From contig CAVXXB010000005.1 of assembly GCA_963765585.1 (NCBI GenBank), positions 186,001-250,000 on the forward strand: a stretch of 64,000 nucleotides of DNA. The letters run 5' to 3'. The position numbers and the translations under genes were made by a program. Of the stretch, positions 9,022 through 18,843 are shown in pieces. The DNA comes from CAVXXB01 sp963765585 (GTDB lineage: Bacteria; Calditrichota; Calditrichia; JAJRVZ01). The notes under the pieces are model-generated. The model saw only the letters and a list, made by a program, of their open reading frames with translations. It was not told where the DNA came from and ran no database searches. The stretch's first letter is position 1, and each line of letters opens with the position of its first letter.

Positions 9022-10450
9022 ATGAAACCGGGTATGGCGATGATCCATATTTACCGTTTCTTAAAAATTTTGTTGGGATTCATATTGGTTTTTTTGTTCA
9101 TTATGTTCATTCCATACTCTGTTCTCCCGGCGGCTGATAATGCGTTTAGTATAGAAGAGCGAAAACAGGTGCTAACAAAAGCAGGGGAATTATTAGCAAA
9201 TAACTACGTAGATCAATCTATTGGCGCGGCGTGTAAAATTATTCTTGAAGATGAAAGCGTTATGACACAATTGCTTGAAAATGCGCATCCGCGTTCCTTT
9301 ATAAAAGAATTGAACTCAAAATTACAAAGCGTTCACAATGATAAACATGTGCGTGTGACGTTTATTCCTCCGGAGGAACAAAGACTGGATGAAACCCAAC
9401 CAGCAGTGTCACTCTTATTGCAGACAGCCGAAAAGCAAAGCAAAAATTTCGGATTTGAACGGGTAAAAGTTCAAACTGATAATGTAGGATATTTAAATCT
9501 AACTTCTTTTCCACCGGCGGATCTTGCCCGTGGGACGCTCCGAAATACACTTGATTTTTTACAATTTTGCGATGCATTAATTATTGATTTGCGTGAAAAT
9601 CGCGGCGGCAGTTTGGATATGGTGAAACTGCTGGCCGGATTTTTCTTTCCGGATTCCACTTTGTTCTCTTCCTACTATTGGCGCCGTGGTGATTATATTG
9701 AAAATTACTGGACTGCACCGGATTCATCAAGAACTAATTTTTGGCATGTTCCTGTCTTTATATTATTGAGTAATAAAACTTTTTCAGCAGCCGAGGATTT
9801 TGCATTTGGTATGCAAAGTAGAAAGCGGGCAACACTGATTGGTGAACAAACCGGCGGTGGTGCGAACCCGGGATACACATTTTCGCTAAACGAACAATTT
9901 AGTATTTTTATACCCACAGGGAGAGCGATTAGTCCGGTTACTGGTAATAACTGGGAAGCAAAAGGAATTGAGCCGGATATAAAAACGAGCGCCGGAAATG
10001 CCCTCTCCCTTGCTCTGGAACAGGCTGGACTAAAAGCCCGGACATACCGCCAAAAACGAAATATAGAATATATCGATAGACTATCAGAATATAGTCCACT
10101 ATCTTGAGTTAGCTGATTCTACTTGCGGATCTGAGACGATAATTATAGAGGCGATGTTAAATAAGATGCTTGTCGATAAAAAACTCGATGAATGGACGAT
10201 TAACCGGTTGGCTTATCACTATCTTGCCAATAAAAAATTAAAATCAGCATATACATTATTTAAATTTAACCAGGGTCTTTTTTCAAGTTCAGCCAACGCG
10301 AATGACAGCCTGGCAGAGTACTATTATAAACAAAATGCCCTTGATAGTGCAATGGTGTATTATAACAAAGTTCTGAAGATTGATTCAAAGAACCAGAATG
10401 CTAGGTATATGCTGGATAATATTTATAATCAGATTCACCCAAAGCGGTGA
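9022..10450 (+). CDS. S41-family protease with C-terminal TPRs (frameshifted)
   Basis: ATG 9022 is preceded 9 bases upstream by GGAGG (9008-9012). The first 35 residues form a signal or anchor segment. The C-terminal-processing-protease-like (S41) domain shows TFSAAEDF, with the nucleophile serine, and EQTGGGANPG, then a GNNWEAKGIEPD segment typical of the IRBP-like branch. The frame stops at 10107, but a second open frame from about 10067 to 10450 encodes TPR-like repeats (NRLAYHYLANKK, NDSLAEYYYKQN), which fits a one-base shift between 10067 and 10107. The last four codons (HPKR) appear to be read from the adjacent dps remnant. Its substrate is unknown. Treating the two halves as one protein follows the serine hydrolase-TPR neighbour. 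Confidence 0.8.
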
Positions 10451-10676
10451 TGCGTTCTGCCGTCATATCAGCAAAATCGGATAATTCGGCAGCCAATTTG
10501 TCAAACAACTCATGCAGAGCGATAAAATTTGCTTCTTTTATGTTCCAGTGGGCCTGTTTGGTTTGACTCTGTAAATCGGCCAGATCGGCTAACTGCGCAT
10601 TAAGCACCGGAATAACCTTTTCACGACTTTCTGCCGGGATATCGATTCAAGTGTCCATTAATGTTTCTATGTACAT
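10440..10676 (-). pseudogene. dps: dps (ferritin-like DNA-protection protein) remnant
   Basis: The minus strand encodes the first 75 or so residues of a Dps-type ferritin: LNAQLADLADLQSQTKQAH, then HWNIK, ALHELFDKL and MTAERITALG. These include ferroxidase-region histidines and acidic residues. Two lesions are visible. A TGA stands where the family has Gly in the N-terminal motif (MDT-stop-IDIP). The gene is also cut after ITALG, where the S41-TPR gene of the opposite strand begins; the rest of the four-helix bundle is missing. TGA is a normal stop in neighbouring genes, so recoding is unlikely. Confidence 0.75.
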
Positions 10677-10849
10677 AATTCCATCCATTTTTTATAAATA
10701 TAGCACACGAAATTAGAAATTATTCGGATTATTCTAGTAGTGGTAAGTTTTTGGATATGAAGATTCTGGTAGGTTAATGAATTAAAATACCTGATATATA
10801 TGTCAATTCAGAAAATACATATTATATTGAAACCTTGGCAAAATAAAGG

Positions 10850-11761
10850 TCAGCGAATGGCTGATATCCATTCACGATAACGATGATATAACTGATGTGC
10901 GGCAGGATAAATTGAATTTGGGCTCATGAAGTGTGGAAACTCAAATGTTATTAGTTTTTCAATTTTACTCTCATTGGCCATCTCCATTTTATATCTGAGT
11001 TTGCGGAAATCGATAGGAGGAAATTTTATAGGCATGTCTCGGTCAAATGATTCCACATTACTCCAACTGATGATGTGATGTTTATTACACAATTTTTGAT
11101 TTATTTCCAGGTAATCGCCCAGGACTTCGAGAGGAACATTGCCATCCTGAAAAGCTACGATATCGACGAAACCATCAATTCGTGAAAATACAGCCTGCCA
11201 TTCCTGCTCGTGCTGTTCAATTGAGATTGCTGATTCGCCAAATTGTTTAATCCCTTTTATATAGGGAGAAATAAGAATCGGCACTTTCTTTAAATTGTTC
11301 AAATGTCTGGCTAATGTTTCATATACTTTCATCATACCGTCATCATAGACACTTATTTCGTGACTGATATACCAGCCACAAAATGAGGTATGATGTCCGT
11401 ATTTCTCGATAAATTCATCACAGAGCAACTTGTTCAGGGATGCTTCGCGTTCGTACTTACCTTCGTGCCAATACTGTCCTGAATCATAGGTTCCGAAAAA
11501 AAATGACATACCACAGCGGTCTGCCTGACTCAAAAACAACTCTACCAGATCCAAATGTACCGGAAATATTTGCATGTGGTTGGCGAGTACCTGGGAAGCA
11601 AAAGTAGCAGTTTTTTTATATCCGGCACGAATCAGTATGACGGTATCGATACCCGCTGCTTTCATAGCGTCAAAATCACGCGACCACTCAGCCGGACCCC
11701 AATTTTGCGAAGGAATGTCGTGTGTTATTTCGTCGAGAAATGTACCCGTGATACCTATCAT
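10850..11761 (-). CDS. DUF4434-type glycoside-hydrolase-like protein
   Basis: A 303-residue protein with a TIM-barrel-like pattern and the DUF4434 hallmarks: TGTFLDE at the N-terminus, PAEWSRDFDAMKAAGID, then GWYISHEIS with conserved Glu, and IVAFQDG. No signal peptide is evident, so it is probably cytoplasmic. The family is associated with carbohydrate loci and is predicted to act on glycans, but I know of no defined reaction. It lies 46 bases downstream of the AGE-family gene on the same strand and is probably the last gene of that unit. Family assignment is fairly sure; activity is not. Confidence 0.75.
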   Translation of the reverse strand: MIGITGTFLDEITHDIPSQNWGPAEWSRDFDAMKAAGIDTVILIRAGYKKTATFASQVLANHMQIFPVHLDLVELFLSQADRCGMSFFFGTYDSGQYWHEGKYEREASLNKLLCDEFIEKYGHHTSFCGWYISHEISVYDDGMMKVYETLARHLNNLKKVPILISPYIKGIKQFGESAISIEQHEQEWQAVFSRIDGFVDIVAFQDGNVPLEVLGDYLEINQKLCNKHHIISWSNVESFDRDMPIKFPPIDFRKLRYKMEMANESKIEKLITFEFPHFMSPNSIYPAAHQLYHRYREWISAIR

Positions 11762-11807
11762 ACCAACTCCAATAAATTTATTAATTTAGAATACCCATTG
11801 TTAATTA

Positions 11808-12980
11808 TTATTTTGCCACATTTGGTTCAAACTGGCGCATACATTGATATAGTGCGCGTGGCACGTGGAAACATCCTTTCCATTTTCCACCTTTTAACGG
11901 AAGCAAAATTTCGCCTCTGCGGTTCAGATAGCCATACCATTCGCCATATTTCTTATCCGGAAAATGTTGCCAGGTATACTCATGAACTTTATGATACCAA
12001 TTCCGGCAGTCTTTGCGCTCTGTCAATCGCCAGCTCATAGCCAGGGCAACAAGTGTCTCAAGATGAACCCACCACAATTTCTGATCCCACTCTAATTGTT
12101 GCGGCGGATTGTCTTTTATATCCATGAAATAATAGATCCCGCCATATTCTTCATCCCAGGCAAAATTGAGTGTGTTGATAATTATATCAACACATTGTTC
12201 AATGCGCTCGTTATTGCCTTCTTGTTCGGCAATATCGATTATAAATGCCATGGCCTCAATACCATGTCCGGGATTGATCAGTCGTCCTTCAAAACAATCT
12301 ATAAATTTACCTTCGGGGGAAACATGCTCATGTAAAATTTGTTTTTCAGAATTAAGAAACAGATCAAACAATTCTGCGATGCTGTTGTCTATTGTATCAC
12401 TCACCAAATCATCCTCCAGCATCCACGCCAGTTCTGTAGTCAGATTCGCCAGTATCATCGGCATTGCCAGTGATTTAACTGGTCGCGAATCGCTTACTGT
12501 TTTGTCATATTTTCCTTTGGGATTATCGCGGCGTCTGAGAATATTTTTAAATGTTTTCTCTGCAATGCGTCTCGCCTGATCATCATCAGCGGCCAATGCA
12601 TATTGACTGAAAGCCATAGCTGCAAAGCAATCTGAGAATATATTATAGGGTTGTATTAACGGATTCCCATCTCTTGTGAGGGAAAAATACCAGTTACCAT
12701 ACTGATCCCTACCATGCTGCTCAAGAAATTTGATGCCATGCTGCGCCAGGTCGAGCCATGATTTTTTCTTTTCCAAACGATTATACAACATCGAGAACAA
12801 CCATACCTGCCTCGCCTGCAACCAGACAAATTTATCAGTATCATACACCTTCCCGGTGCGATTGAGACAAGTAAAATATCCGCCGGACTTTTTATCGGGA
12901 GATAATTTTTCCCAGAAAGGAATCACATTGTTTAATAATTCCTGGCGATATTTTGCAGCTAAATTTAGATTATTCCGCAT
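11808..12980 (-). CDS. AGE-family sugar epimerase/isomerase
   Basis: A 390-residue (alpha/alpha)6-barrel protein of the N-acylglucosamine 2-epimerase superfamily. Visible hallmarks are KFVWLQARQVWLFS, PGHGIEAMAF (catalytic-region histidine) and the C-terminal KLWWVHLETL and GEWYGYL, with a last conserved segment GCFHVPRAL. Members interconvert GlcNAc/ManNAc, glucose/mannose or cellobiose/glucosylmannose. It has no signal peptide, so it acts in the cytoplasm on an imported sugar. It lies between a GHL10 enzyme and a DUF4434 protein in a catabolic gene cluster. The exact sugar cannot be told from the sequence. Confidence 0.85.
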   Translation of the reverse strand: MRNNLNLAAKYRQELLNNVIPFWEKLSPDKKSGGYFTCLNRTGKVYDTDKFVWLQARQVWLFSMLYNRLEKKKSWLDLAQHGIKFLEQHGRDQYGNWYFSLTRDGNPLIQPYNIFSDCFAAMAFSQYALAADDDQARRIAEKTFKNILRRRDNPKGKYDKTVSDSRPVKSLAMPMILANLTTELAWMLEDDLVSDTIDNSIAELFDLFLNSEKQILHEHVSPEGKFIDCFEGRLINPGHGIEAMAFIIDIAEQEGNNERIEQCVDIIINTLNFAWDEEYGGIYYFMDIKDNPPQQLEWDQKLWWVHLETLVALAMSWRLTERKDCRNWYHKVHEYTWQHFPDKKYGEWYGYLNRRGEILLPLKGGKWKGCFHVPRALYQCMRQFEPNVAK

Positions 12981-13140
12981 ATATTTTATTCTCTATATTA
13001 TTAAATTACCCTGTTATTTATTTTAATGGAACATAGAAACAACAATAATTTTGAGATAAAAATTATCCTATGATACCTGGATATTCAGAACAATTATACC
13101 CTGAAAAGACCAGATCTTATATCAAGAGGATCAGCATCTC

Positions 13141-13264
13141 TGATCTATAAATGGCCCGCTGATTTCGCGGATTTAGCAGATTCACGCCGATTTAATTTTA
13201 ATGATTACTAGTTCCGCGTAAATCCGTACTGTCCCGTCTCACGGGCGTAATCAGTGTAATCAGT
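13141..13264. repeat. Nonamer-type repeat block in 316-base gene-free stretch
   Basis: The gap 12981-13296 carries GGCCCGCTGATTTCGC, a GCGTAAATCCGT-like unit and GCGTAATCAGTGTAATCAG. Matching material recurs at 36802-36888, 40080-40235 and 59743-60001. No gene or terminator stem is apparent. Confidence 0.6.
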
Positions 13265-13296
13265 TTGCTATTTTTCCTTAAACGTTGTAATTGATA

Positions 13297-15189
13297 CTAT
13301 CTGACTAAAATCATCTTCTTTACAGCCTGTCCGTAGGCGGTTTTTATGCAACAAATATATACACCACTGGCGTATCCGGCTGCATTCCATTCTAATATAT
13401 AATTTCCTGCAGTTTGAGCAGAACTTACGAGTGTGACCACTTTTTCGCCCAGCACATTGTATATACTCAGATCGACATCACTATATGCCGGGAGTTCATA
13501 ATCGATAGTCGTAACAGGATTAAACGGATTGGGATAATTCTGTTGCAGACTGAATTCGCCGGGTATAGTATGTGTCATAATTGTATTGTCCTGAATGTCG
13601 GAAATAATAACATCCGGAGATTTTTTACGGTTGATCATAATCATAGCGGCATCGGCCACCAGTTTTTCTCCGGCTAACAGGCCGGCATTTGACATTTTGA
13701 CGACAGTTTGCATACCCGGATCCAGATGAATACTGCCAACTGCCTGCCAGCCCGCTTTTGACCCGTCTTTTTGATTTAGATAATAAACAATGCTGTCAGA
13801 ACCAGAGTAGAGTTTTACCGGAACATTTGACCCCGCCAGCGCACCGGTAACATTATAAATAAACACATCAAACCAGGCAGAAAAAGGCACGTTAAATTGA
13901 TATTGGATGCTGGCTGGATTTGAATCAGAATTAACCAGGATGCCGTTATCATAACCAGCAATATCCGATGCCGCCCATTCTCCGGTGATTAACGCTCCGG
14001 CGTCATTCTCATTAACAATATTTGCTTTTGGCCGCCAGATATTACCCTTGCGGTCCGGAATCAGGGCCGGCTCTGCATACCAGGTCGCCTTCAACGTATC
14101 ACCCAATAAATTACCATTTGCCCGAAGTCCTTCATAAAAGAAAAATGCCTCACCGTTTACCTGTTTACTCCGGTTGGTTTTAATAGATTCTAATAAAAAT
14201 CCGGGATCTATAAGATATGAGCCGCTTTTTACCAACATTCCGGCATAGTAAATGTCATTAAATCCGGGGAAGTTATTTAATGATTTATTTAGTTCAAACG
14301 CGTAATCCTCATAGTTATACCGGTATAATTGCGGAATAATATTATCGGCAATACCATCCAATACCCAGGTCTTTGAATCTTGCAAGTACTCCTGATAGGA
14401 CCATGGGTAAAGACTGGGGCTTGCGGATATGATCATATTTTTATTCCGGCTTTTAATCGAATCACGTACCTCCCTAAAAAAGCCACTTAGTTTATCTGCC
14501 CTCCAGCGCATCCAATCTGAATTTTTATTTTCCAGAGGGGGTAGATTACCATCATGCTCCTGTTTATAAACAGATACCGTCACCGAATCGTAGCCACCTT
14601 CAACCGGCATGGCCGGGATACGGTCGGAGTATTCGATACCATCTACATCATATTGTTCAATTACTTCAATTGCCAGCGCATGCATAAATTCCTGTACTTC
14701 CGGATTAACGGCTGACATCCAGTCAAAACCATTCTTTACAACCAGATTTCCATTCACATCTTTTAGTGCCCAGTGCGGATATTTACTAAGAATGTGACCA
14801 CCGTTCTGTGAATAGGAAGTAGAAAATCCCATTTCGAACCATGGCAGAACCTCCATGCCGTTGCGGTGTGCTTCAATGATTATTCGTTGCAGGGGATCGC
14901 GATTAGTAAATGAAGGATGGATTTTTTGACCAAAGTATTTTTCCATTACCTGGCTTGGGTAGAGCGTATAATCACCATCGGCTCCATTGCTGTTCCAAAC
15001 TACAACTAATATTGTATTGATACCGATATCAGACAGATAATCCATGGCTTCCGCTATCTTATGGTCAGAGAACATTACATCACTGTCCACATTGGTAATT
15101 TTTACGGCTCTGAATTCCTGCAGATTCTGACCATACAGGTTCAAAATAAAACAAATGACTAATGCAGGCCAAAATTTAGTGCGCATCAT
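13297..15189 (-). CDS. GHL10 glycoside-hydrolase-like enzyme, golvesin module, T9SS sorting domain
   Basis: A 630-residue exported enzyme. A signal peptide (1-20) precedes a family-10-like glycosyl hydrolase domain (GHL10/DUF187, about 22-370; EFRAVKITNVDSDV, WFEMGFSTSY, DGIEYSDRIPAMP). Then come a golvesin-like carbohydrate or glycolipid-binding module (about 395-525, with GYDNG and ADAAMIMI) and a type A T9SS sorting domain from residue 547 (NYPNPFNP, ending KKMILVR). It is expected to be secreted across the outer membrane or held at the surface. ATG 15189 overlaps the upstream DUF5009 stop by four bases (ATGA), so the two are translationally coupled. It is paralogous to the genes at 23819 and 34944. 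Confidence 0.85.
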   Translation of the reverse strand: MMRTKFWPALVICFILNLYGQNLQEFRAVKITNVDSDVMFSDHKIAEAMDYLSDIGINTILVVVWNSNGADGDYTLYPSQVMEKYFGQKIHPSFTNRDPLQRIIIEAHRNGMEVLPWFEMGFSTSYSQNGGHILSKYPHWALKDVNGNLVVKNGFDWMSAVNPEVQEFMHALAIEVIEQYDVDGIEYSDRIPAMPVEGGYDSVTVSVYKQEHDGNLPPLENKNSDWMRWRADKLSGFFREVRDSIKSRNKNMIISASPSLYPWSYQEYLQDSKTWVLDGIADNIIPQLYRYNYEDYAFELNKSLNNFPGFNDIYYAGMLVKSGSYLIDPGFLLESIKTNRSKQVNGEAFFFYEGLRANGNLLGDTLKATWYAEPALIPDRKGNIWRPKANIVNENDAGALITGEWAASDIAGYDNGILVNSDSNPASIQYQFNVPFSAWFDVFIYNVTGALAGSNVPVKLYSGSDSIVYYLNQKDGSKAGWQAVGSIHLDPGMQTVVKMSNAGLLAGEKLVADAAMIMINRKKSPDVIISDIQDNTIMTHTIPGEFSLQQNYPNPFNPVTTIDYELPAYSDVDLSIYNVLGEKVVTLVSSAQTAGNYILEWNAAGYASGVYICCIKTAYGQAVKKMILVR

Positions 15190-16589
15190 GTTCTCCAGAA
15201 AATCCGCTTACGCGTACAAAAACCGACACCCAGCGCAAGCAATACCGTGTAAAGTACACCACGCAAAAATCCCAGCCAGGGTGAAGGCGTAAGTGCGATA
15301 AAATTATCTTCTAATCCGGTGATAGCCAGAATAGGCCAGATAAAATTTGCAAAACCCACATAAGCCATCATCGGGTTTTGTCCATTTTCAATAAGAATCC
15401 TGAAGTATCTATGTTGTTTAAATACTTCTATCAAATTAAAGAAAATGATAAGGATATAGACCGAGAGGGCAGTGGTAATAAAATAGTAACTTAGTGTTGA
15501 CGGATCTTTTTTTATACCGCCTTCAAATGGCTCGAAACAATGTCCGATTATCAAAAATACCGTACCCCAGGAGATGAATTTCCTGAGTAATCTTTCTGTT
15601 TCATTAACCGGATTAATTACCAGTAAATTCAAGTAAACAGACAAAATCATTGCCATCATCCAGGTCAGCCATAGCCAGCGTGCCTGTAAGCCAAACAGAT
15701 GACCTGCGACGAGTAAAGCAGATAGCAATGTAATCAGACCCAGATTTGATGCTGGCCAGGAATTACGGGCACCTTTTCCTGTATTCTGCTGAATCCAGAC
15801 AACCATCATATCACCGATTATGCTTCCCGGAATGACAATAAATAAATATTGCAGGTAGTAAAGTTTATACAACCAGGGAATGGGTGAAAATTCCCAAAGC
15901 CAGTTTGTCCAGCCGATTTCTGAGTGCGAAAGACGCAAAGCCAGCAGAATAAAAAGAATAGCGATTCTGATTAACAGATTTTTACGAGTCAGCAGCCAGA
16001 TCAGTGATACGAAAAAATAAGAATTAGCCAGAACGATAATAATGATATCACTGCGATAAAGCGAAAAACCGGTATTATCTTTATATCTAATGAGTGCCAT
16101 CATGACAAGTGCTAAAATCCAGGCACATATTTTTATCGCGAAACGAATTTTTGTATTCCAGTTTTGTGGCAACCTGGCAAAAATTCCAAACATTAATATA
16201 AATCCACAGATCGCTAAAAGCCACGTAAGTGTCGCAGGTTCACTTTGAATCTGATGCGGGCGAATATGATGCAAAAACAAGGCGAAAAAAGAGAGAAGAA
16301 ATGTGCGTTCAACTATATATTTTAATAATGAGAATTCCGAATCTCCTTTTTCTATTCGTCTGCCCAGCGCAAAAGGAACGGCGGCACCAAGTGCAAATAA
16401 AAAAAGGGGAAAGACGAGGTCGACCCAGGTTAAACCGGGTAAGCCAGCATTCAATTGATGGCCGGGTGGTGGTAATTGCGCATGATACATCCAGGCTGGT
16501 AGTACCTTGTAAGGAATAACTCCGGAAAGCACCATGGTAAGGATTGCAAATCCGCGTAACGCATCGAGACTCTTAGCCCGTTGATTCAT
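15186..16589 (-). CDS. DUF5009 membrane protein (heparan-glucosaminide acetyltransferase-like)
   Basis: A 467-residue polytopic membrane protein with about eleven hydrophobic segments. The N-terminal SLDALRGFAILTMVLSG and WVDLVFPLFLFALG motifs are characteristic of the DUF5009 / HGSNAT-YeiB superfamily, whose characterised members move acetyl groups across a membrane onto amino sugars. It sits between a hydantoinase/oxoprolinase gene (33 bases upstream) and the GHL10 enzyme (4-base overlap), so it belongs to the same unit. Transfer of an acyl group to an imported amino sugar is a reasonable inference, not something seen here. Confidence 0.8.
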   Translation of the reverse strand: MNQRAKSLDALRGFAILTMVLSGVIPYKVLPAWMYHAQLPPPGHQLNAGLPGLTWVDLVFPLFLFALGAAVPFALGRRIEKGDSEFSLLKYIVERTFLLSFFALFLHHIRPHQIQSEPATLTWLLAICGFILMFGIFARLPQNWNTKIRFAIKICAWILALVMMALIRYKDNTGFSLYRSDIIIIVLANSYFFVSLIWLLTRKNLLIRIAILFILLALRLSHSEIGWTNWLWEFSPIPWLYKLYYLQYLFIVIPGSIIGDMMVVWIQQNTGKGARNSWPASNLGLITLLSALLVAGHLFGLQARWLWLTWMMAMILSVYLNLLVINPVNETERLLRKFISWGTVFLIIGHCFEPFEGGIKKDPSTLSYYFITTALSVYILIIFFNLIEVFKQHRYFRILIENGQNPMMAYVGFANFIWPILAITGLEDNFIALTPSPWLGFLRGVLYTVLLALGVGFCTRKRIFWRT

Positions 16590-16621
16590 TTACTATTTTC
16601 CGTATAAAAATCCATGCGGAT

Positions 16622-18784
16622 CTACTTTTTTTTCGCGGCAATGATCACCAAAGGATCATCGGGACCGGTTTTTTTTATTTCCACATCCAGCAAGGCCATA
16701 ATTTGCGAGGACTGAACCAATCCTGTCATGTCAATGATTCGGGCTGAAGAAAGTAAAAACAGATCTGGAATCAGTGCACCCGCGTCCCCATAAACGGTTA
16801 GCTCGTCTAACATGGTGTTGATCTGACTTCCCGCCAATGACGCTGTAGTTTGAGCAACAGAAGCGTCACGCAACTGAAGTCGGATCACACCCTCCCGGTC
16901 GATTACTCTGATTGGCTGTTCTTCAATGCTGAATAAACCAAAGAACCGTTTTCGGACTTTTTTTGCACAAATCACGGATAAAAATGTGGTTTTTGCAGGT
17001 ATCGCGAGTTGATCTATTCCGACATTCATCGATTTGTCGGCAATTTGCATTATTTGCTTGTCAGTTAAAGTTTGGATTTGAACATCTCTGGCGCGCATCT
17101 CACTGGATCCGGTAGCGACAGCAATTACACGCTTGTTGCGATTATCAACTTCCACGCTTACTTCGATGCTTTCAGGTGCCGCTCCCATCGCCTGAACAGA
17201 GTCTGACGCCTCCTGACGGATTTTTAACAGGTCATTTTCAGTGGGATCTATAATGGTGCGCTCAACTGAGTCGCGAATAATGCCCAGGGCGGCTCCAATT
17301 GCCGATACTACTTCGGTATTCTCAGCAATCATATATTTGTAATCCAGGTACTCGGCAGCAAACGGAACTAATGCAGGCGCACCACCGCCACCACCAATAA
17401 ATTGTATCAAACCCGGATCCAGCTTATACTCACGGATCAACTGACGAATTGTTGGTTTAATTTTTTCGGCCGCAATTTGCATAATGCGTCGGGCCAGCTG
17501 GTCCGCCGCACGATCCAGAAGTTTGGCAAAAGCAGCAAAAAAGGAATCCACTGCTGCCTTGTGCGCTGATCCGTGGCCGCTTGATATGTCGTATCCCAGA
17601 AATGTGGCCGCACCCGATGGAGTGATTGTCAATTTACTTCCGGGCCTTTTACTATTTTCTATATATAAATAATCCTGCGGATCACCGGGTACCGGCTGAA
17701 AAGTATGCAGTTCAATATCAGTCAAATCTGATTCTTCAGAAAAGGCAATGTATTCCAGGTTAGCAATATGTGCGCTACGCGGGCCAACATCAATAAGTTG
17801 ATTACCGTTAAGACGTGGAATAGATCCTCCGGCAATGCCCAATGTTCTAACATCCAGCGTTCTTAAAAATAGCCGGTTACCACCGATTTGCGCCGTTTTA
17901 ACCTGAGGTTTTCCATTTTTGATAACCGATATATCGGTAGATGTACCTCCAACTTCAATAAATATGCCATCTGAAATTTTCACATACATTAACGCGGCCG
18001 CCAGACCGGCCGCCGGTCCGGAAAGCATTGTCAGAATCGGGCGTTTGCGCATTTCATCAATATGCATTATGCCGCCATCAGAACGCATAATCATTAACGG
18101 TGCAGTTATGCCGCTTTCGCGCACCGATTTTTCGGTCATATCGGCAGTCTGTAACATTTTAGGCAGCATACTGGCATTAATCACAGCTGTCCGGGTCCGG
18201 ATACGCAGGCCGTACAGTTTTGATATTTCACTGGCCGCCGTTGCCAGAAACCCTTTATCCCGTGCAATATTTTTTACCATTATTTCATTTGAAGGATTAT
18301 CCACGCCAAAAGCTTCGGACGCAACAATTACCTCCGCACCTTGCCCTGCCAGTTGATCAATCGCCGATGCAATATTCTCTTCATTTAAGTGCGTTGCGGT
18401 GTCGAGAAAGATGTGATTACAGGGTAAATATTTTGCCAGTGCCAGCTGAATGTTTTGTGGATTGGTCTCACGTGCAGCAATGCGGCCTTCTAATCCGGTT
18501 CCCATACCAATAACGCCTACCCTGGCAATATCCCCCTCTAATAATGCGTTGGTGGCCTGAGTAGTGGAGTGGGCTATCAGCACAATCTCATTTTTATTTA
18601 TTTTGCCCTGATCAAGTATATCATTCAGAGATTGTACAACGCCCAGGGCAACACCTTCCCGGGCAGTGTGTGTGGTCGGCACACAGGCTTTGCACAAAAT
18701 CGAGTAATCTGCAATATCCACGGCAACAGCGTGCGTAAATGTGCCGCCGACATCAATGCCGACTTTTATTTTTCGAGTTTCCAA
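16622..18784 (-). CDS. Hydantoinase/oxoprolinase (HyuA-like) family protein
   Basis: A 720-residue ATP-grasp-unrelated, actin-fold ATPase. The N-terminal GIDVGGTFTHAVAV phosphate-binding loop, the HSTTQATNALLEG motif, GPAAGL and the GGTSTDIS loop are all intact, followed by GGGGGAPALVP. Such proteins hydrolyse ATP to open lactam rings (5-oxoproline, hydantoins), usually with a HyuB partner or as an OplAH fusion. No HyuB gene is present in the window. The C-terminal 180 residues diverge from the common HyuA pattern. It lies 59 bases downstream of a transporter gene, which suggests that it acts on the transported compound. Confidence 0.85.
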   Translation of the reverse strand: METRKIKVGIDVGGTFTHAVAVDIADYSILCKACVPTTHTAREGVALGVVQSLNDILDQGKINKNEIVLIAHSTTQATNALLEGDIARVGVIGMGTGLEGRIAARETNPQNIQLALAKYLPCNHIFLDTATHLNEENIASAIDQLAGQGAEVIVASEAFGVDNPSNEIMVKNIARDKGFLATAASEISKLYGLRIRTRTAVINASMLPKMLQTADMTEKSVRESGITAPLMIMRSDGGIMHIDEMRKRPILTMLSGPAAGLAAALMYVKISDGIFIEVGGTSTDISVIKNGKPQVKTAQIGGNRLFLRTLDVRTLGIAGGSIPRLNGNQLIDVGPRSAHIANLEYIAFSEESDLTDIELHTFQPVPGDPQDYLYIENSKRPGSKLTITPSGAATFLGYDISSGHGSAHKAAVDSFFAAFAKLLDRAADQLARRIMQIAAEKIKPTIRQLIREYKLDPGLIQFIGGGGGAPALVPFAAEYLDYKYMIAENTEVVSAIGAALGIIRDSVERTIIDPTENDLLKIRQEASDSVQAMGAAPESIEVSVEVDNRNKRVIAVATGSSEMRARDVQIQTLTDKQIMQIADKSMNVGIDQLAIPAKTTFLSVICAKKVRKRFFGLFSIEEQPIRVIDREGVIRLQLRDASVAQTTASLAGSQINTMLDELTVYGDAGALIPDLFLLSSARIIDMTGLVQSSQIMALLDVEIKKTGPDDPLVIIAAKKK

Positions 18785-18843
18785 TTTTTCAGTTTTCTAT
18801 AAAAAGATACATTTGGCGATATCAATCTTTTAAATCTTACACT

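Noticed and set aside
10154..10450. Independent small TPR protein
   Set aside because: Its frame is open upstream into the protease gene and no ribosome site precedes ATG 10154.
10647..10658. TGA read as glycine (code 25) in the dps-like sequence
   Set aside because: Other genes, such as the radical SAM gene at 2324, stop cleanly at TGA, and the gene is truncated anyway.
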